Origin: Sesamum alatum
Lineage: Eukaryota; Streptophyta; Magnoliopsida; Lamiales; Pedaliaceae
DNA length: 64,000 nt
Direction of reading: 5' to 3'
NCBI GenBank assembly: GCA_034509735.1
Contig: JACGWO010000004.1
Coordinates: forward strand, 17,217,395 to 17,281,394
Shown here: positions 1 through 10,305 of the stretch, one piece after another
Layout of the letters: each line of letters begins with the position of its first letter
Position numbering within the stretch: position 1 is the first letter of the stretch
Notes under the pieces: generated by a model
The model's database searches: none
The model's input: only the letters and a program-made list of their open reading frames with translations
What the model was told of the DNA's origin: nothing
Position numbers and translations under genes: made by a program

Positions 1-649
1 TTGAACCTCTAGGGTAAGGTCGGGCTTTGGTAAGTGGTATATGGTGATTCGCCTGGTTCGGTAGTCGTCCATGGTGCTGGCCAGTTTGGACAGGCAATAT
101 GCTTTGTTGTTCTCCTCTCGAGGGATTTGGACGAGTTGGAAGGTATCGAACTTGACCTTTCATTCCTCACACTTTGGAGGTATTGCTTCATGCTTTCCTC
201 CTTAGCTTCCTATATTCCCGCTACTTGTTTGACGATAGGCTGGAATCGGAATAGGCTACCAGGTGCCTAGCCCCTGTTTCCCAGGCCATTCTCATGCCTA
301 AAACCAGGGTTTCATATTCAGCCTCATTGTTGGAGGTTTTGAACCCAAACTTGATCGTGAATTCCAGGTTTACTCCTTTCGGGGAGGTTACGACTACGCC
401 CGCACCGCTAACCTGGGTGGTGGAGGACCCGTCCACATGCAGGAGCCAAGTCTCTTGGTTTGACGGGGGATGAGTGCTTTTCAAGACAAAGGCGGGCAGC
501 GCTTGAGCTTTGATGGTTGTCCTTGGGAGGTACGAGATATTATACTCACTAAGTTCGATGGCCCATTTGATCAGTCGGCTAGATGTGTCTGGCTTCCCCA
601 AGATCTGCTTGAAGGGGTGATAGGTACGGACCCTGACTCGATACAACAA
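1..649 (-). pseudogene. Gypsy-1 RNase H remnant
   Basis: The minus strand translation gives an RNase H fold start (LHVDGSS, then NNEAEYETLVLGMRMA with the second acidic residue, then VAYSDS) typical of the second RNase H of Tat-like gypsy elements. It degrades the RNA strand of the RNA-DNA hybrid during reverse transcription. The frame breaks near base 221 and continues in another frame to base 1, where SREENNKAYCLSKLAS resembles the usual PREENxxADALAKLAS end of the domain. The first part (649-480) is the tether between reverse transcriptase and RNase H, including LIKWAIELSEYNISYLPRT. Frameshifts and the missing ADALA motif show it is inactive. Confidence 0.8.
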
Positions 650-710
650 AAAGTAGGGGCGTAGCCTTCGGGCGGTTATTACTAGTGCAAAGGCTATCTT
701 CTCTATGAGG

Positions 711-1595
711 CTATATCGTCCTTCCGCCCCATTGACGACTTTTGCTCACGTAGTAGATGGGTGTTTGGTGCCCATCTTCCTCCCGAAGGAGGACCGAACT
801 TACTGCCCAGGAGGTGGCTGCCAAGTAGATGTACAAAGTATCTCCTGGCGAGGGTTTTACCAATAGGGGAAGGCTGGCTAGATATTGCTTGATCTCCTCA
901 AAGGCTCGGTGGCATTCCTCCCCCCATTCAAGGTTCTTTGCTTTTCGTAGAACTTTGAAGAAGGGCAGGGTTCTTTCCGCTGATTTGGCAATGAAACGGC
1001 TGAGCACCGCTATCCTCCCCGTGAGGCGTTGTACTTCAATGATGGTAGTGGGGGCTTTCATGTCCAAGATGGCCTTGATTTTTAGGGGTTTGGCCTCGAT
1101 GCCCCTCTCAGTCACCATGAAGTCTAGGAAGCGTTCTCCCTGCACGCCGAAGACACACTTAGAGGGGTTCAGCTTTAGGGCGTACTTTTGAAGGACGGTG
1201 AATGTCTCCTCCAGATCCGCAATATGATCATCCGTCCTTCGGCTCTTGACGAGCATTTCGTCCACATAGACTTCCATGTTTCTCCCCAGCTGGGAGCGGA
1301 AAATCTTGTCCACCAAACGTTGGTATGTGGCTCCCGCATTCTTCAAGCCAAAGGGCATAACCACATAGCAGAAAGTTCCTGCTGAGGTGATGAAGATGAT
1401 CCCTTTTGTGGTCGTCCAGGGCCAGCATGATCTGATGGTATCTTGTGAAGCATCCATCATGCTCAGGAGTTCGCACCCGGAGGTGGAGTCTACTAGCTGG
1501 TCAATGCGAGAGAGCGGATTCGGGCAAGCCTTATTGAGATCCCAAAAGTCCACGCACATCCTCCATTTTCTTCCGGGTTTAGGCACTAGCACCAC
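711..1595 (-). pseudogene. Gypsy-1 reverse transcriptase (broken)
   Basis: A 294-codon minus-strand frame with reverse transcriptase motifs: [58 protein letters not shown], then YVDEML in place of YVDD, and the thumb/connection segment KCVFGV...[12 protein letters not shown]. Between about 1390 and 1440 the sequence [14 protein letters not shown] is found only in another frame, so two compensating frameshifts scramble the segment after DAS. The second catalytic aspartate is replaced by glutamate. The 3' part ends in an RNase H-like segment ([21 protein letters not shown]), the inactive ribonuclease connection. The copy copies RNA to DNA only in its ancestors; here it is inactive. Confidence 0.88.
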
Positions 1596-1616
1596 ATTGG
1601 AGAGCCATTTAGGAAA

Positions 1617-2123
1617 TTAAATTTGCCGTATGTGGCCTGCCACCACTAGTCTTTCTATCTCGGCTTGTATGATCTTATCTTTTTCGGGGCCGAAGTGTCT
1701 CTTCTTTTGCTTGACCGAATTCCTGGATGGATCGATGTTGAGGTGGTGCATTACGACCTCAGGACTTATCCCCTCAAGATCTAGAGGGGTCCAAGCGGAG
1801 ACATCCATATTGCGGCGGAGGTACCGAGTCAAGTCCTCGCTCAGGGCTTCTTCTAGCTGAGAACCTATCCTAGCAGTTTTGCCAGGATTTTCTGGACATA
1901 GTTCAACGGTTAACAACTCTTCTGTTGGCTGGACCTTCAAGTGGTCTTCGGTGTTAGGTATGGCCCCGCCCGGGAGGACCCCGGGCCTACATCCTCTTTT
2001 TTCCCTAAGGGGTCCTTCCCTTGTCTTTTGTGGGACTCTTCTGGGGACATCTCTATGGCCCTCCGCTTCTGTCCCTTCCGCACGGCTTCCACATAACATT
2101 TTCGTGATTGTTGTTGGTCTCAA
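1617..2123 (-). pseudogene. Gypsy-1 region between protease and reverse transcriptase
   Basis: Minus-strand frame containing a stretch that normally precedes the reverse transcriptase in Tat-like elements: RYLRRNMDVSAWTPLDLEGI, VVMHHLNIDPSRNSVKQKKR, then EKDKIIQAEIERLVVAGHIRQI. The next residues of the enzyme start at once in the frame ending at 711, after a stop at about 1617. The upstream part is shifted. No separate function is claimed. Confidence 0.75.
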
Positions 2124-2399
2124 CCTACCTCCCCAACCTCACCTGGCATAGGAGCTTGATCTTCATGTGGAAAGGTGGAGATGATCGCTTGGAAGGCAAT
2201 CAAGGAGGGCCTCCCTAAAATGATGTTATATGCCAATGGAGCGCCCACTACTAGGAACTTGATTAAGCATGTCCGCCTTAGTGACCCCTGCCCCAGGGAC
2301 AGGAGGAGGCCAATCGCTCCTCTAGGGCATACTACTTCTCCCGCAAATCATACAACAAGGTGCTCACCTTCTCCATTGGGGCTCCACCTAACTGCATCT

Positions 2400-2674
2400 G
2401 ATTGTAGGTTTTCCATATATGATATCTACCGAACTCACCCTGAGTCCATAAAGACTCGTTTGACTTCGTAGTTAGCCACGGTGGCCGTGATTACCAGAGC
2501 ATCGTTATGGGGGAGAATAACTCCTGCTCCTTCGGTCGGTCCAAATTGCATGATGGGTGTATCCATCCCTATGCTTACATCCAGAATTTCTTCGGAAGGA
2601 GTGGCCCCGGCCTCCCGAGCTAGAGCATTTCGAGCCTTATGGGAGTCTCCTCCCATGGGCCCTCTCACTATCAT
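2400..2674 (-). pseudogene. Gypsy-1 aspartic protease remnant
   Basis: Minus-strand frame with the retropepsin-like region LPHNDALVITATVANYEVKR followed by FMDSG, matching the usual VxRVFVDSGSS entry to the active site of plant gypsy proteases. The codons after DSG are in other frames, so the enzyme is interrupted just after its catalytic aspartate. It would have cut the Gag-Pol polyprotein. It lies between the gag C terminus and the reverse transcriptase, the expected order. Confidence 0.7.
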
Positions 2675-3154
2675 ATATATGACTCCCTTCTGAGGAGGGT
2701 TGGCGTCCTCCGACGGCCCTGCGGGGCTTGTCTGCGCCCCTCCGTCCGAGGAGGTTTGGGACTGGAGTCCGCTGGGGCTTTTCCGTGGCTCTGATCCCTT
2801 TTCTGGTAAGGACCGGTGCCTTGAGACTTCTCCCTACAGATGAATTCTTGGAGGTATCCACTTTGGACGAGCCGCTCAATTTCGTATTTGAGATGCCGGC
2901 ATTCCTCTGTTGAGTGCTCATAGTCGTTGTGAAATCGACAGAATTTGTTAGACTTAAGCCGTGTAGGGCCCTCCCTAGCTCCGCGAGGTCGATTCAGTAG
3001 TCCCTTCCCTTCTACCGCCATGAGGGCCTAAGTGATGGGAGCATTGACGGGACTATAGACAGGAGGTCCCCTTTAGAAGGGGGGTTTCCTGTCCCTCCTA
3101 TTGGCATGAGGTTTTTTTGCAGATCCTTCCTCACGCGTATCCTTCCTCTCTCTC
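2671..3154 (-). pseudogene. Gypsy-1 gag, C-terminal part
   Basis: The minus-strand segment around 2820-2960 reads KFCRFHNDYEHSTEECRHLKYEIERL, a CxFHxDxxHxTxxC pattern found at the end of Tat-like gag proteins and thought to bind nucleic acid. It is followed by a basic, proline-rich linker. The start of this piece (3154) is the junction with Copia-A; the N-terminal gag continues at 12303. A frameshift lies near 3020. Confidence 0.8.
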
Positions 3155-4468
3155 TGTTAGAATAGGTGACCATGTAGCCAATCATGGTAGGCAAATTGTA
3201 ACCTATGTCTGAACAATTTCGAGGTTTTAATAAATCATTAATGAATAAGAAGTGATATTCATATGGCATTTACTTTGTTTGTGTTCACTTCATCTGCTTT
3301 ATAACTATTCACTATGCAAACAAAGCCCACAGACTGAAAACGCATTTCGAGGACTGGGACTACGCTTGGAGGTAGGTCCATGAAATCAGTCCTGCCGAAT
3401 CAGTTTGGAAATCTCTAAGTCGAGGAATCTCGAAAGTGGGTACCGAGATTCCCTTTGAGACTTGCACTAAGTATCTACTGTCATATTTCATCCACGGGTG
3501 ACGAAGGTCGTCTAAGTAGTGTTAGTGGGTTGGCCTCCTGGGAAGCGGCTGACTGAGGTGACTCGCGGGAACCGTCTTGTGGAGGACCTTGAGTAGGGTC
3601 GGCTAGGTATGACGCGTGTTCCCGGTTCCAACGGTACAGGTCAAGTCCTTTGACTTGAGGAACTGCTGAGTTTACCTGTACATCGGGATTGTATCTTAGG
3701 TATGGGGAGAGATTGCCAAGATGCACTTGAGTAGCCATAAGCCATATCTAGTGCAGCTCCGGTGTACAAAGTGACAGTAGTTTCCAAAAAAGGATCTGTC
3801 TCTTGTCAAATGGTATTGACAGTTGTGTCTCATAAATGCTCTGTGTCTTGTCCCTAAAATCTGTGACCACAGTAACTGAACAGAAGGGAAGGTTTCCCTT
3901 GCGGCGTTTAGTAAAGGATAGACCGATACTCAGGTCCAAAACGGGTACCTGCATTATCCGTGCCCTAGACCCTAGGTGGTGAGACCGTAGACGGAAGGAT
4001 AGATGTACTGTAGAGCCTAAATGTTTATTCCCGTATATTCACCTAGTCTCTAGTGCCATGGACCGTTTGCTAGATGGCCACCCGTGGTAACAGGTGGATT
4101 CTAGGAATCCAACCAAGTCTAGCTGAAGGTGAACCTAAAGAGTCACACACAATCCGCACACATAAAGTATTTAATTTAGAATTAAATATTTGGAGAAATG
4201 GAGCGATTAAATTGGATGTAATCGGGTCCTTATTTTCTTGGGAAGAATTAATTCCTTTTAATTCCAGTTTATGTTTTTGCTTTCTTTACTTTTCAAATCC
4301 TATGGCCTTCCATGACTTGTATGTATGTTTTAATTGTTCATGAGATACCCCGAACGCCAAGGAGTTTCAAGGGTACACCCCTTGAACGTGTTTATTTTTA
4401 ATATGTATTTATGCATGTTTTAAATTCTTGAAATTTAAATTATGCTGCACTTCCGCATTCGCATTGGG
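3155..4468 (+). repeat. Copia-A 5' LTR, internally deleted
   Basis: It aligns with the 3' LTR from TGTTAGAATAGG to CTTCCGCATTCGC. It lacks about 665 bases present at roughly 11414-12075 of the 3' LTR; the join is near 4260. The lost segment carries the TATA box (11704). After CATTCGC the sequence departs from the 3' LTR and enters a GC-rich module, so the last 30 or so bases of the LTR are missing here. Confidence 0.88.
4366..4386 (+). promoter_or_regulatory. LTR stem-loop (5' LTR of A)
   Basis: Stem TTCAAGGG, loop TACAC, stem CCCTTGAA: an 8-bp perfect hairpin about 12 bases after a conserved CGAACGCC. The same hairpin occurs at matching positions in other LTRs of the window, with changes on both stem sides (see findings). 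Confidence 0.7.
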
Positions 4469-4826
4469 GCGCCCGTGCGTGCGGATGCGCAGCCAGGGAA
4501 GCCGTGGCGCGGGCGCGCACACAGACAGCGAAATCTGTGCGCACGCGCCCGGTAGGCGCGCCCGATGCGCGCGCGCGCGACTAGCGTGCAAGAAGCTCGC
4601 ACGGCCTGCACAGAGCAGGTGCACGCAGGCGGCCGGCAGGTTGGCTCGAGCGGGCAAAGGTGCTTGCGCACGCGGCAACCTGCCAGCGCGCGCGGGCGTG
4701 CGCAGTGCTGCCGACCAGGCGCGCACGCAGGCAGGCAGGGGCCTTGCGCGCGCGCCAGGGCAGCAGGTTGGGTCTGCTGACCTACGTGCGCCGGCAGAGT
4801 GCTGCCGGTGGCGGTGCTGGTTGACA
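4469..4826. repeat. GC-rich, CpG-dense module after Copia-A 5' LTR
   Basis: About 360 bases made almost only of alternating C and G runs (GCGCGC blocks), between AT-rich flanks. It matches the minus-strand module of Copia-B (45765-46180) in order, with indels: both contain CCCGGYAGGCGCGCCCGATG and end in GCGCCGGCAGARYGCYGCCGG. Open frames on both strands here are a side effect of few stop codons. No primer binding site of the TGGTATCAGAGC type is found in or next to it. Confidence 0.8.
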
Positions 4827-6236
4827 TCGTCGTTTTCTCATTATTTTAATTTTTTAGATAATTCTGAAAAATTCGTTTTACTTAACTTTGCATATTTTCT
4901 CAAAGAACATTATTTGGGAGGTTGAATTTATTGGATTTGGAATCCCAGGAATTACCTACCTTCAAATAATGAGGAAGGGTCTTCCTAAACGAGAAAGGTT
5001 GTTGCCAACGGTTTGTACCATGTTTTCATACATAGCTCATTTATTTATCATGGATTGATGTTATCGGTAATCATGGATTATTAGCGTGTGGTTATGTGAT
5101 TGGATCATGTGATTATGTGCGTTTAATGGAAATGGATGATCGCGAGCCCTAGACCGAATGTATGGTTTAATTTTATGTTGGGTCTGTGTGCCTCTTTCTG
5201 CTTTCTCCTTCTCCCCTTCTAGTTGCCTTGGAATAATAAGGCATTCTTTCTCCCTCCTTATGTACTCCCCCCGGGTTTTCGCTGGGGTTTCTTCTTACGT
5301 ATGTAATGAGAGTAGAATAGGAGTGAGAATTTTATTTTTATGCATTATGGTGGAGAAGAAGGAAGGTCCACATGGAGAAGCTAGAATGGAGGATCCAAGG
5401 CGTTTCCATCAAGAGTTGAAAGAGAAAAGAGACCAAGGCCCATCAGAATGATGATCGGGTTGCTATTAATGTAATAGTGTAGGACCAACCCTAGATTGAC
5501 CATAGATCCACTGCGGGCTCAGTGGGTCGCATAGGATTCAGGCTCGTGATCATCCAACAGGGCGTGCCAGACTTTAATTTTTGCATGTGGCTGAATGGTT
5601 TTATTTATCGTGTAACTGCTATGGGATGCAATTTATTTATTTACGCATTATAGATGAATGTGTTTATATATATATATATATATGAGATCTCGATCATTTA
5701 CAACTCTCACATTGGTTGGACCAATGTCCAAATATTAGACCCTAGACAAAGTGGACATGGACTCTAGTAGTCTGTCCATGCCTTCCAATCTATGGCATAG
5801 TGAGGAAGTTGATTTAGGTTGATAGCAAGGTCTCACAAGTCGTGGCACATCTATCGTACTTAAAAGAAGCTGCACTGTGTCATGAACGAAAAATAGACCA
5901 CTGTTACCCGATTAACATGATTCGCTTGGAGTCCTGGGATCATGTGAAAGGGTGAGACAATTATCTTGGGAATCTCGTGGAACGAGAATGGTATGGCATA
6001 CCTCCCACAGGATTCTTCCCATGCGAATCGTGAAAGCGGGGTATGGAAAAATTCGTTGTGGATCCCAAGCCCACTAGGAAAAGATTTTCCGAAAACGACG
6101 TTTGAGAGTATCATGTTTTCGTATAAATAGTGGGAGCATTAAATGACTAAAGACCAAGCGTTTAATTATTTATCAAAACTTCCGCCTTTTAAATTCTGCT
6201 GATTGCGAATTCTGTTTTTTAAAATGTAGATTTAAA
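4827..6236 (+). other. Copia-A leader (5' untranslated region)
   Basis: AT-rich leader between the GC-rich module and gag. It aligns with the leaders of Copia-B (44290-45765, minus) and Copia-G (47301-48390, minus). It holds a 97-codon open frame at 5158-5451 that begins MYGLILCWVC and has homologous frames in B and G, a TA microsatellite at 5656-5683, and one damaged copy of the CACGA-N-TCGTG dyad near 5834. No splice site or primer site is assigned. Confidence 0.65.
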
Positions 6237-7101
6237 ATGTCTAAGAACCCATTATCAACCATACTTGAAACCAACAAGTTCAATGGAACAAATTATAACG
6301 ACTGGTTGTGCAATCTGAGGATAGTCCTCGATTACGAGAACCAAGGATATGTCGTGGACAAGTCGTTCCCTAGGACCTTTCCGGAAGGATCCACGCTAGA
6401 AGAACGTGAGACGTTCGAGACTTGGCATAAGGATAACCGAAAAGTCAGTAGCATCATACTTGCCTCAATGACGAATGAGATTCAGAAGCAGTATGATAGG
6501 CTAGACAATGTCCCTTCCATTATGGCTCGCCTTAAGGATTGCTATGCAGTCCCGGACCGGCATACTAGGTATGTTGCGACGAAGGCGTTCTTTGGAACTA
6601 AAATGACTGAAGGCTCCTCTGTACAAGAGCACGGGGTTAAAAAATGCTTACCCTGGTGGAAAAGCTCGAGGACCTAAAGGCAGGCCTCGATAACGAGACG
6701 TACATAGATGTGATCCTTCAGTCTCTCCCACTCTCCTTCGATCAATTTATTGTTAACTATAACATGAACACACTTGAGAAGGGTATTCATGAGTTAATCA
6801 ATATGTTGGTACAATACGAGGCAACGACCAAGAAGTCCACGCTGTCGATATTGTTTGGAGGTGCTTCGACTTCCAAGGCGAAAGGCAAGGGTGCTGGACG
6901 TTGGAAAAGGAAAAAGGAAAAGGGAAAAGTCGTCAAAGCAGCTACAAACACTAAGAGTGTTCCCATTGCCAAAGAGGGGAAAGGCAAAGGAAAGGGGAAG
7001 GTTGTCTCCAAGCAACAGTCGAGGGCATATGATATATGTATCAATTGCCGTGAGAAAGGGCATTGGAAGAGAGAGTGCCCCAAACTCCTCTCGAACCAAG
7101 G
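6237..7101 (+). pseudogene. Copia-A gag (frameshifted)
   Basis: Starts at ATG 6237 (MSKNPLSTILETNKFNGTNY), the copia Gag N terminus. The UBN2-like middle (SIILASMTNEIQKQYDRLDN, YVATKAFFGTKMTEGSSVQEH) would form the capsid. Near 6640 a run of six A replaces four A found in Copia-B, which shifts the frame. Translation continues in the frame opened before 6644 (MLTLVEKLEDLKAGLDNETY). A basic lysine-rich linker leads to the CCHC zinc knuckle CINCREKGHWKREC at 7037-7078, which binds the element's RNA. Length and order fit a normal copia Gag of about 290 residues. Inactive because of the frameshift. Confidence 0.92.
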
Positions 7102-7344
7102 TATCTTTGTAATTGAGGTTAATATGGTTACTAACTCTGCCTCTTGGGTATTAGATACCGGCTGTGGAGCTCACATTTGTAATGATTTGCAGGTGCTGAA
7201 AAGAAGCAGAAAACTGGGTAGCGGGGATATGATCCTGAAGCTTGGGATGGCAAGGCCATCTCGACAGAAGCAGTAGGATTCACCACTCTAGTAGTTAGTG
7301 ATTGTATTAGTATAGAGTTAGAGCAAGTTTATTATGTACCTAGT
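7102..7344 (+). pseudogene. Copia-A protease (frameshifted)
   Basis: Follows the zinc knuckle in frame: SASWVLDTGCGAHICNDLQ with the catalytic DTG at 7154-7162. At about 7244 one base is missing compared with Copia-B (GGGATGG against GGGAATGG), which ends the frame at 7276. The rest of the domain (to the YYVPSM segment) is readable in the next frame up to 7345. It would cleave Gag-Pol. Confidence 0.88.
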
Positions 7345-8424
7345 ATGATTAAAAACATCATTTCCATTCCGTTGTTAGACAATAGTGGATATGAGTTTAT
7401 GATCAATAAAAATTGCTTTTATTTGATGAGGTGTGGAATTGCTCATCTGTTTGGTACACTTAATAATGGGCTCTATATCTTACAACAAACGAACTTCGTT
7501 CTAAATACTCAACACAAACGTAAAATAGATAACAACGGGAACGCACGACTGTGGCACGCTAGACTAGGTCACATATCCCAAGACAGGATGAAAAGGTTGG
7601 TAGACTCAAAGAACCTAGAGGTAGGGGACTTGAGTGAGCTACCAACTTGTGAGTCCTGTCTAAGAGGGAAAATGACCAATAAGCTCTTTGTAGGACAAAG
7701 CAGGCTTGCCACAGGTCTGTTGGACTTGGTCCATACAGACGTATGTGGACCACTAAGGACCCAGGCCCGAGGTGAATTCTCCTACTTCATAACCTTCACC
7801 GATGATCATTCACGGTATGGTTATGTATACCTTATGAGGTATAAGTCTGAAGCTCTTGAGAGGTTTAAAAAATTTAGACTTGAAGTTGAGATCCAAACCG
7901 ACTGCAAAATTAAAGTCCTACGGTCAGACCGAGGCGGAGAGTACCTTAGTACTGAGTTCCTTGATTATCTTAAAGAAAATGGTATAATATCTGAATGGAC
8001 ACCTCCCGGGACGCCACAGTTTAATGGCATCTCTGAAAGGAGGAATCGAACCTTGTTGGACATAGTTCGATCCATGATGAGTTTTACCAAATTGCCCTTG
8101 TCCTTTTGGGGCTACGCATTGGAAACGGGGGCCAAATTGTCAAATTTGGCACCAACCAGTGTATTGACCCAAACGCCATATGAAATATGGCACGGCAAGC
8201 CTGCGCCCTACAACTACTTGAAAGTGTGGGGTAGCCCCGCATACGCCAAGAGGTTAGTGGGAGATAAGCTAGAATCCAGGTCTAGCTTATGCAGGTCGTT
8301 GGATACCCTAAAGAAACTGCAGGTTATTACTTTTATGACCCCTTGGAACAAAAGGTATTTGTTTCAAGGAACACAGTATTCTTGGAACAAGGTTTTTCAG
8401 AGGATATCCAACCTGATGAACTGA
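7345..8424 (+). pseudogene. Copia-A integrase
   Basis: A 359-codon open stretch. The zinc-binding part has HARLGHISQ...CESCLRGK (HHCC). The catalytic core has the three acidic residues in HTDVCGPL, LRSDRGGEYL and NGISERRNRTLLD, so the DDE triad is intact. It would insert the cDNA into the host DNA. The last residues (RSSLCRSLDTLKK) are out of frame; the true continuation is read from 8289. Only the C-terminal shift damages this domain. Confidence 0.93.
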
Positions 8425-8663
8425 TCCTTGAGGAGTCAAGTGATGGAAACCAATCATTAGTGGAAGCCGCGGATCCCTCATTTAGAGGAATCAGGACAGA
8501 TACCCAAAGGGCTGACCAACCTCGAGAAGACCAGCATGCTAGGCATGAAGGGCAACCTCAAGAAGGGCCAACCTCGGTACCTGAACCATCGGCTCCTGTA
8601 CAGTCAGCATCCACAATCACCACTGACGTTCCCATTCTCCGTAGGTCAACTAGAGAGTCTTGA
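8289..8663 (+). pseudogene. Copia-A integrase C terminus and linker to reverse transcriptase
   Basis: The frame starts GYPKETAGYYFYDPLEQKVF, the normal end of copia integrase, then a variable glutamate- and proline-rich linker (EESSDGNQS...RRSTRES). It stops at a TGA directly before PPARYGF, which continues the polyprotein in the same frame. The stop looks like a CGA to TGA change. Confidence 0.85.
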
Positions 8664-9726
8664 CCTCCGGCGAGGTATGGCTTTCTAAGCACGACCAGTC
8701 TGTTGGATAAGGATCCTAAGACATATGGGGAAGCGATGTCTGACATCGACTCCGGAAGATGGCTTGAGGCCATGAAAACCGAAATGGACTCCATGAGTGA
8801 GAACCAAGTCTGGACACTTGTAGACCCACCGAAAGGGGTTAAGCCAGTTGGTTGTAAGTGGGTCTATAAGCGAAAACTTGGCATTAATGGAGAAGTCACA
8901 ACCTTCAAGGCTAGGCTAGTAGCTAAAGGGTACACTCAACGACCCGGGGTCGATTTTGAGGACACCTACTCGCCAGTAGCCATGGCTAAGTCCATTCGGA
9001 TCCTGCTCGCCATAGCAGCATGGTATGACTATGAGATATGGCAGATGGACGTGAAAACGGCTTTCCTCAATGGTTTCGCTGAGGAAGAGATCTACATGGA
9101 TCAGCCGGAGGGTTTCACGGTCACTGGAGAAGAACAGAAGGTCTGTCGTCTCCAGAAGTCCATCTACAGCCTCAAACAAGCATCCCGAAGCTGGAACATT
9201 CGCTTTGATGAAGTAATACGGGGTTATGATTTCATCAAAAATAAATCCGACCCTTGTGTATATAAGAAGGTCAGTGGGAGCTCTATAGTGTTCCTAGTGC
9301 TTTATGTGGATGACATTCTACTCATAGGAAATGACGTTTAGAATATTGAGTAACACAAAAGCATGGTTATCAACTCAGTTTTCTATGAAGGATTTGGGTG
9401 AAGCCTCCTACATTCTAGGCATCCAGATTGTCAGGGACAGATCTAAAAGAATGTTGGGACTTACCCAAAACTCGTATATGGAGAAAGTCCTAAAGAGATT
9501 CCGGATAGACAACTCCAAACGAGGATTCGTTCGCATAAGGCATGGGATCAAGTTATCCAAGAAACAGTCCCCGCAGACTGATGAGGAACTTGAAAGGATG
9601 AAAGTCATCCCCTATGCTTCTGCCGTAGGAAGCATCCAATATGCGGTCCACTGCACCAGATCTGACATTACTTACGCTTTGAGTGTAACGAACAGATATC
9701 AGTCTTGTGCAGGAGAGGCACATTAG
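8664..9726 (+). pseudogene. Copia-A reverse transcriptase (one frameshift)
   Basis: RVT_2-type copia polymerase. 8664-9341 holds ALVDPPKG-type entry (VWTLVDPPKGVKPVGCKWVY), FKARLVAKGYTQ, QMDVKTAFLNG, and the catalytic LYVDDILLIGND with YVDD at 9303-9314. A one-base insertion at about 9336 shifts the frame; 9331-9726 continues with WLSTQFSMKDLGEASYILGI and ends in the connection segment. Active-site residues are kept. The frameshift makes it inactive. Confidence 0.93.
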
Positions 9727-10290
9727 AATGCAGTTAAGGGCATCCTTAAGTAACCTAAGGAGGACTAAGGAAATGTTCTTGGTCTATGGCAATGGAGAAC
9801 TGATCCTGGAAGGCTTTAGCGACGCTAGCTTCCAGGTTGATGACGATGATGCCAAGTCTCAATCGGGTTATGTATCAGGCTCAATGGAGGAGTAGTGGCC
9901 TAGAAAAGTTCCAAGCAAGCAACCACTGCTGATTCCACCACTGAGGCCGAATACATAGCAGCTTCAGAAGCTGCCAAAGAAGCGGTTTGGATGAGAAACT
10001 ACATCCAAGAGTTGGGTGTGGTGCCTAGCATCGCCGAGCCCATTGTCATCTTTTGTGATAACAACGGAGCAATAGCGCAAGCAAAGGAACCGAGATCCCA
10101 TCACCGCTCCAAACACATTCTTAGACGCTACCATCTTCTAAGAGAAATGGTAGGAAGAGGTGACGTTCGGATGGACCGAGTCAACTCAGCAGACAACACA
10201 GCAGATCCGCTGACAAAGCCTATGTCGCAGAGCGCTCATACGCAACATCTTGAGAAGATGGGGATTAGGCATATGGGTGATTGGCTTTAA
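9707..10290 (+). pseudogene. Copia-A RNase H
   Basis: Continues from the connection segment with stops at 9724 and 9894. It contains GFSDASFQVDDDDAKSQSGYV, TTEAEYIAASEAAKEAVWM, FCDNNGAIAQAKEPRSHHRSKHI and ends ADPLTKPMSQSAHTQHLEKMGI. The acidic residues in SDAS, EAEY and CDN are all visible. The stop at 10288-10290 lies just before the polypurine tract and the 3' LTR, as usual for copia. Confidence 0.9.
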
Positions 10291-10291
10291 G

Positions 10292-10305
10292 GTCAAGTGG
10301 GAGAT
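10292..10305 (+). promoter_or_regulatory. Copia-A polypurine tract
   Basis: GTCAAGTGGGAGAT directly before TGTTAG of the 3' LTR; primes plus-strand DNA synthesis. The same tract is seen (minus strand) next to the shared LTR at 38541 and next to the Copia-F LTR at 53723. Confidence 0.8.

Noticed and set aside
829..2151. Plus-strand frames opposite Gypsy-1 pol
   Set aside because: Antisense shadows of the polymerase on the minus strand.
4409..4925. Alanine/arginine-rich open frames on both strands (105-165 codons)
   Set aside because: They lie in the GC-rich module, where stop codons are rare in every frame; the same occurs at 45539-46261. No protein motif.
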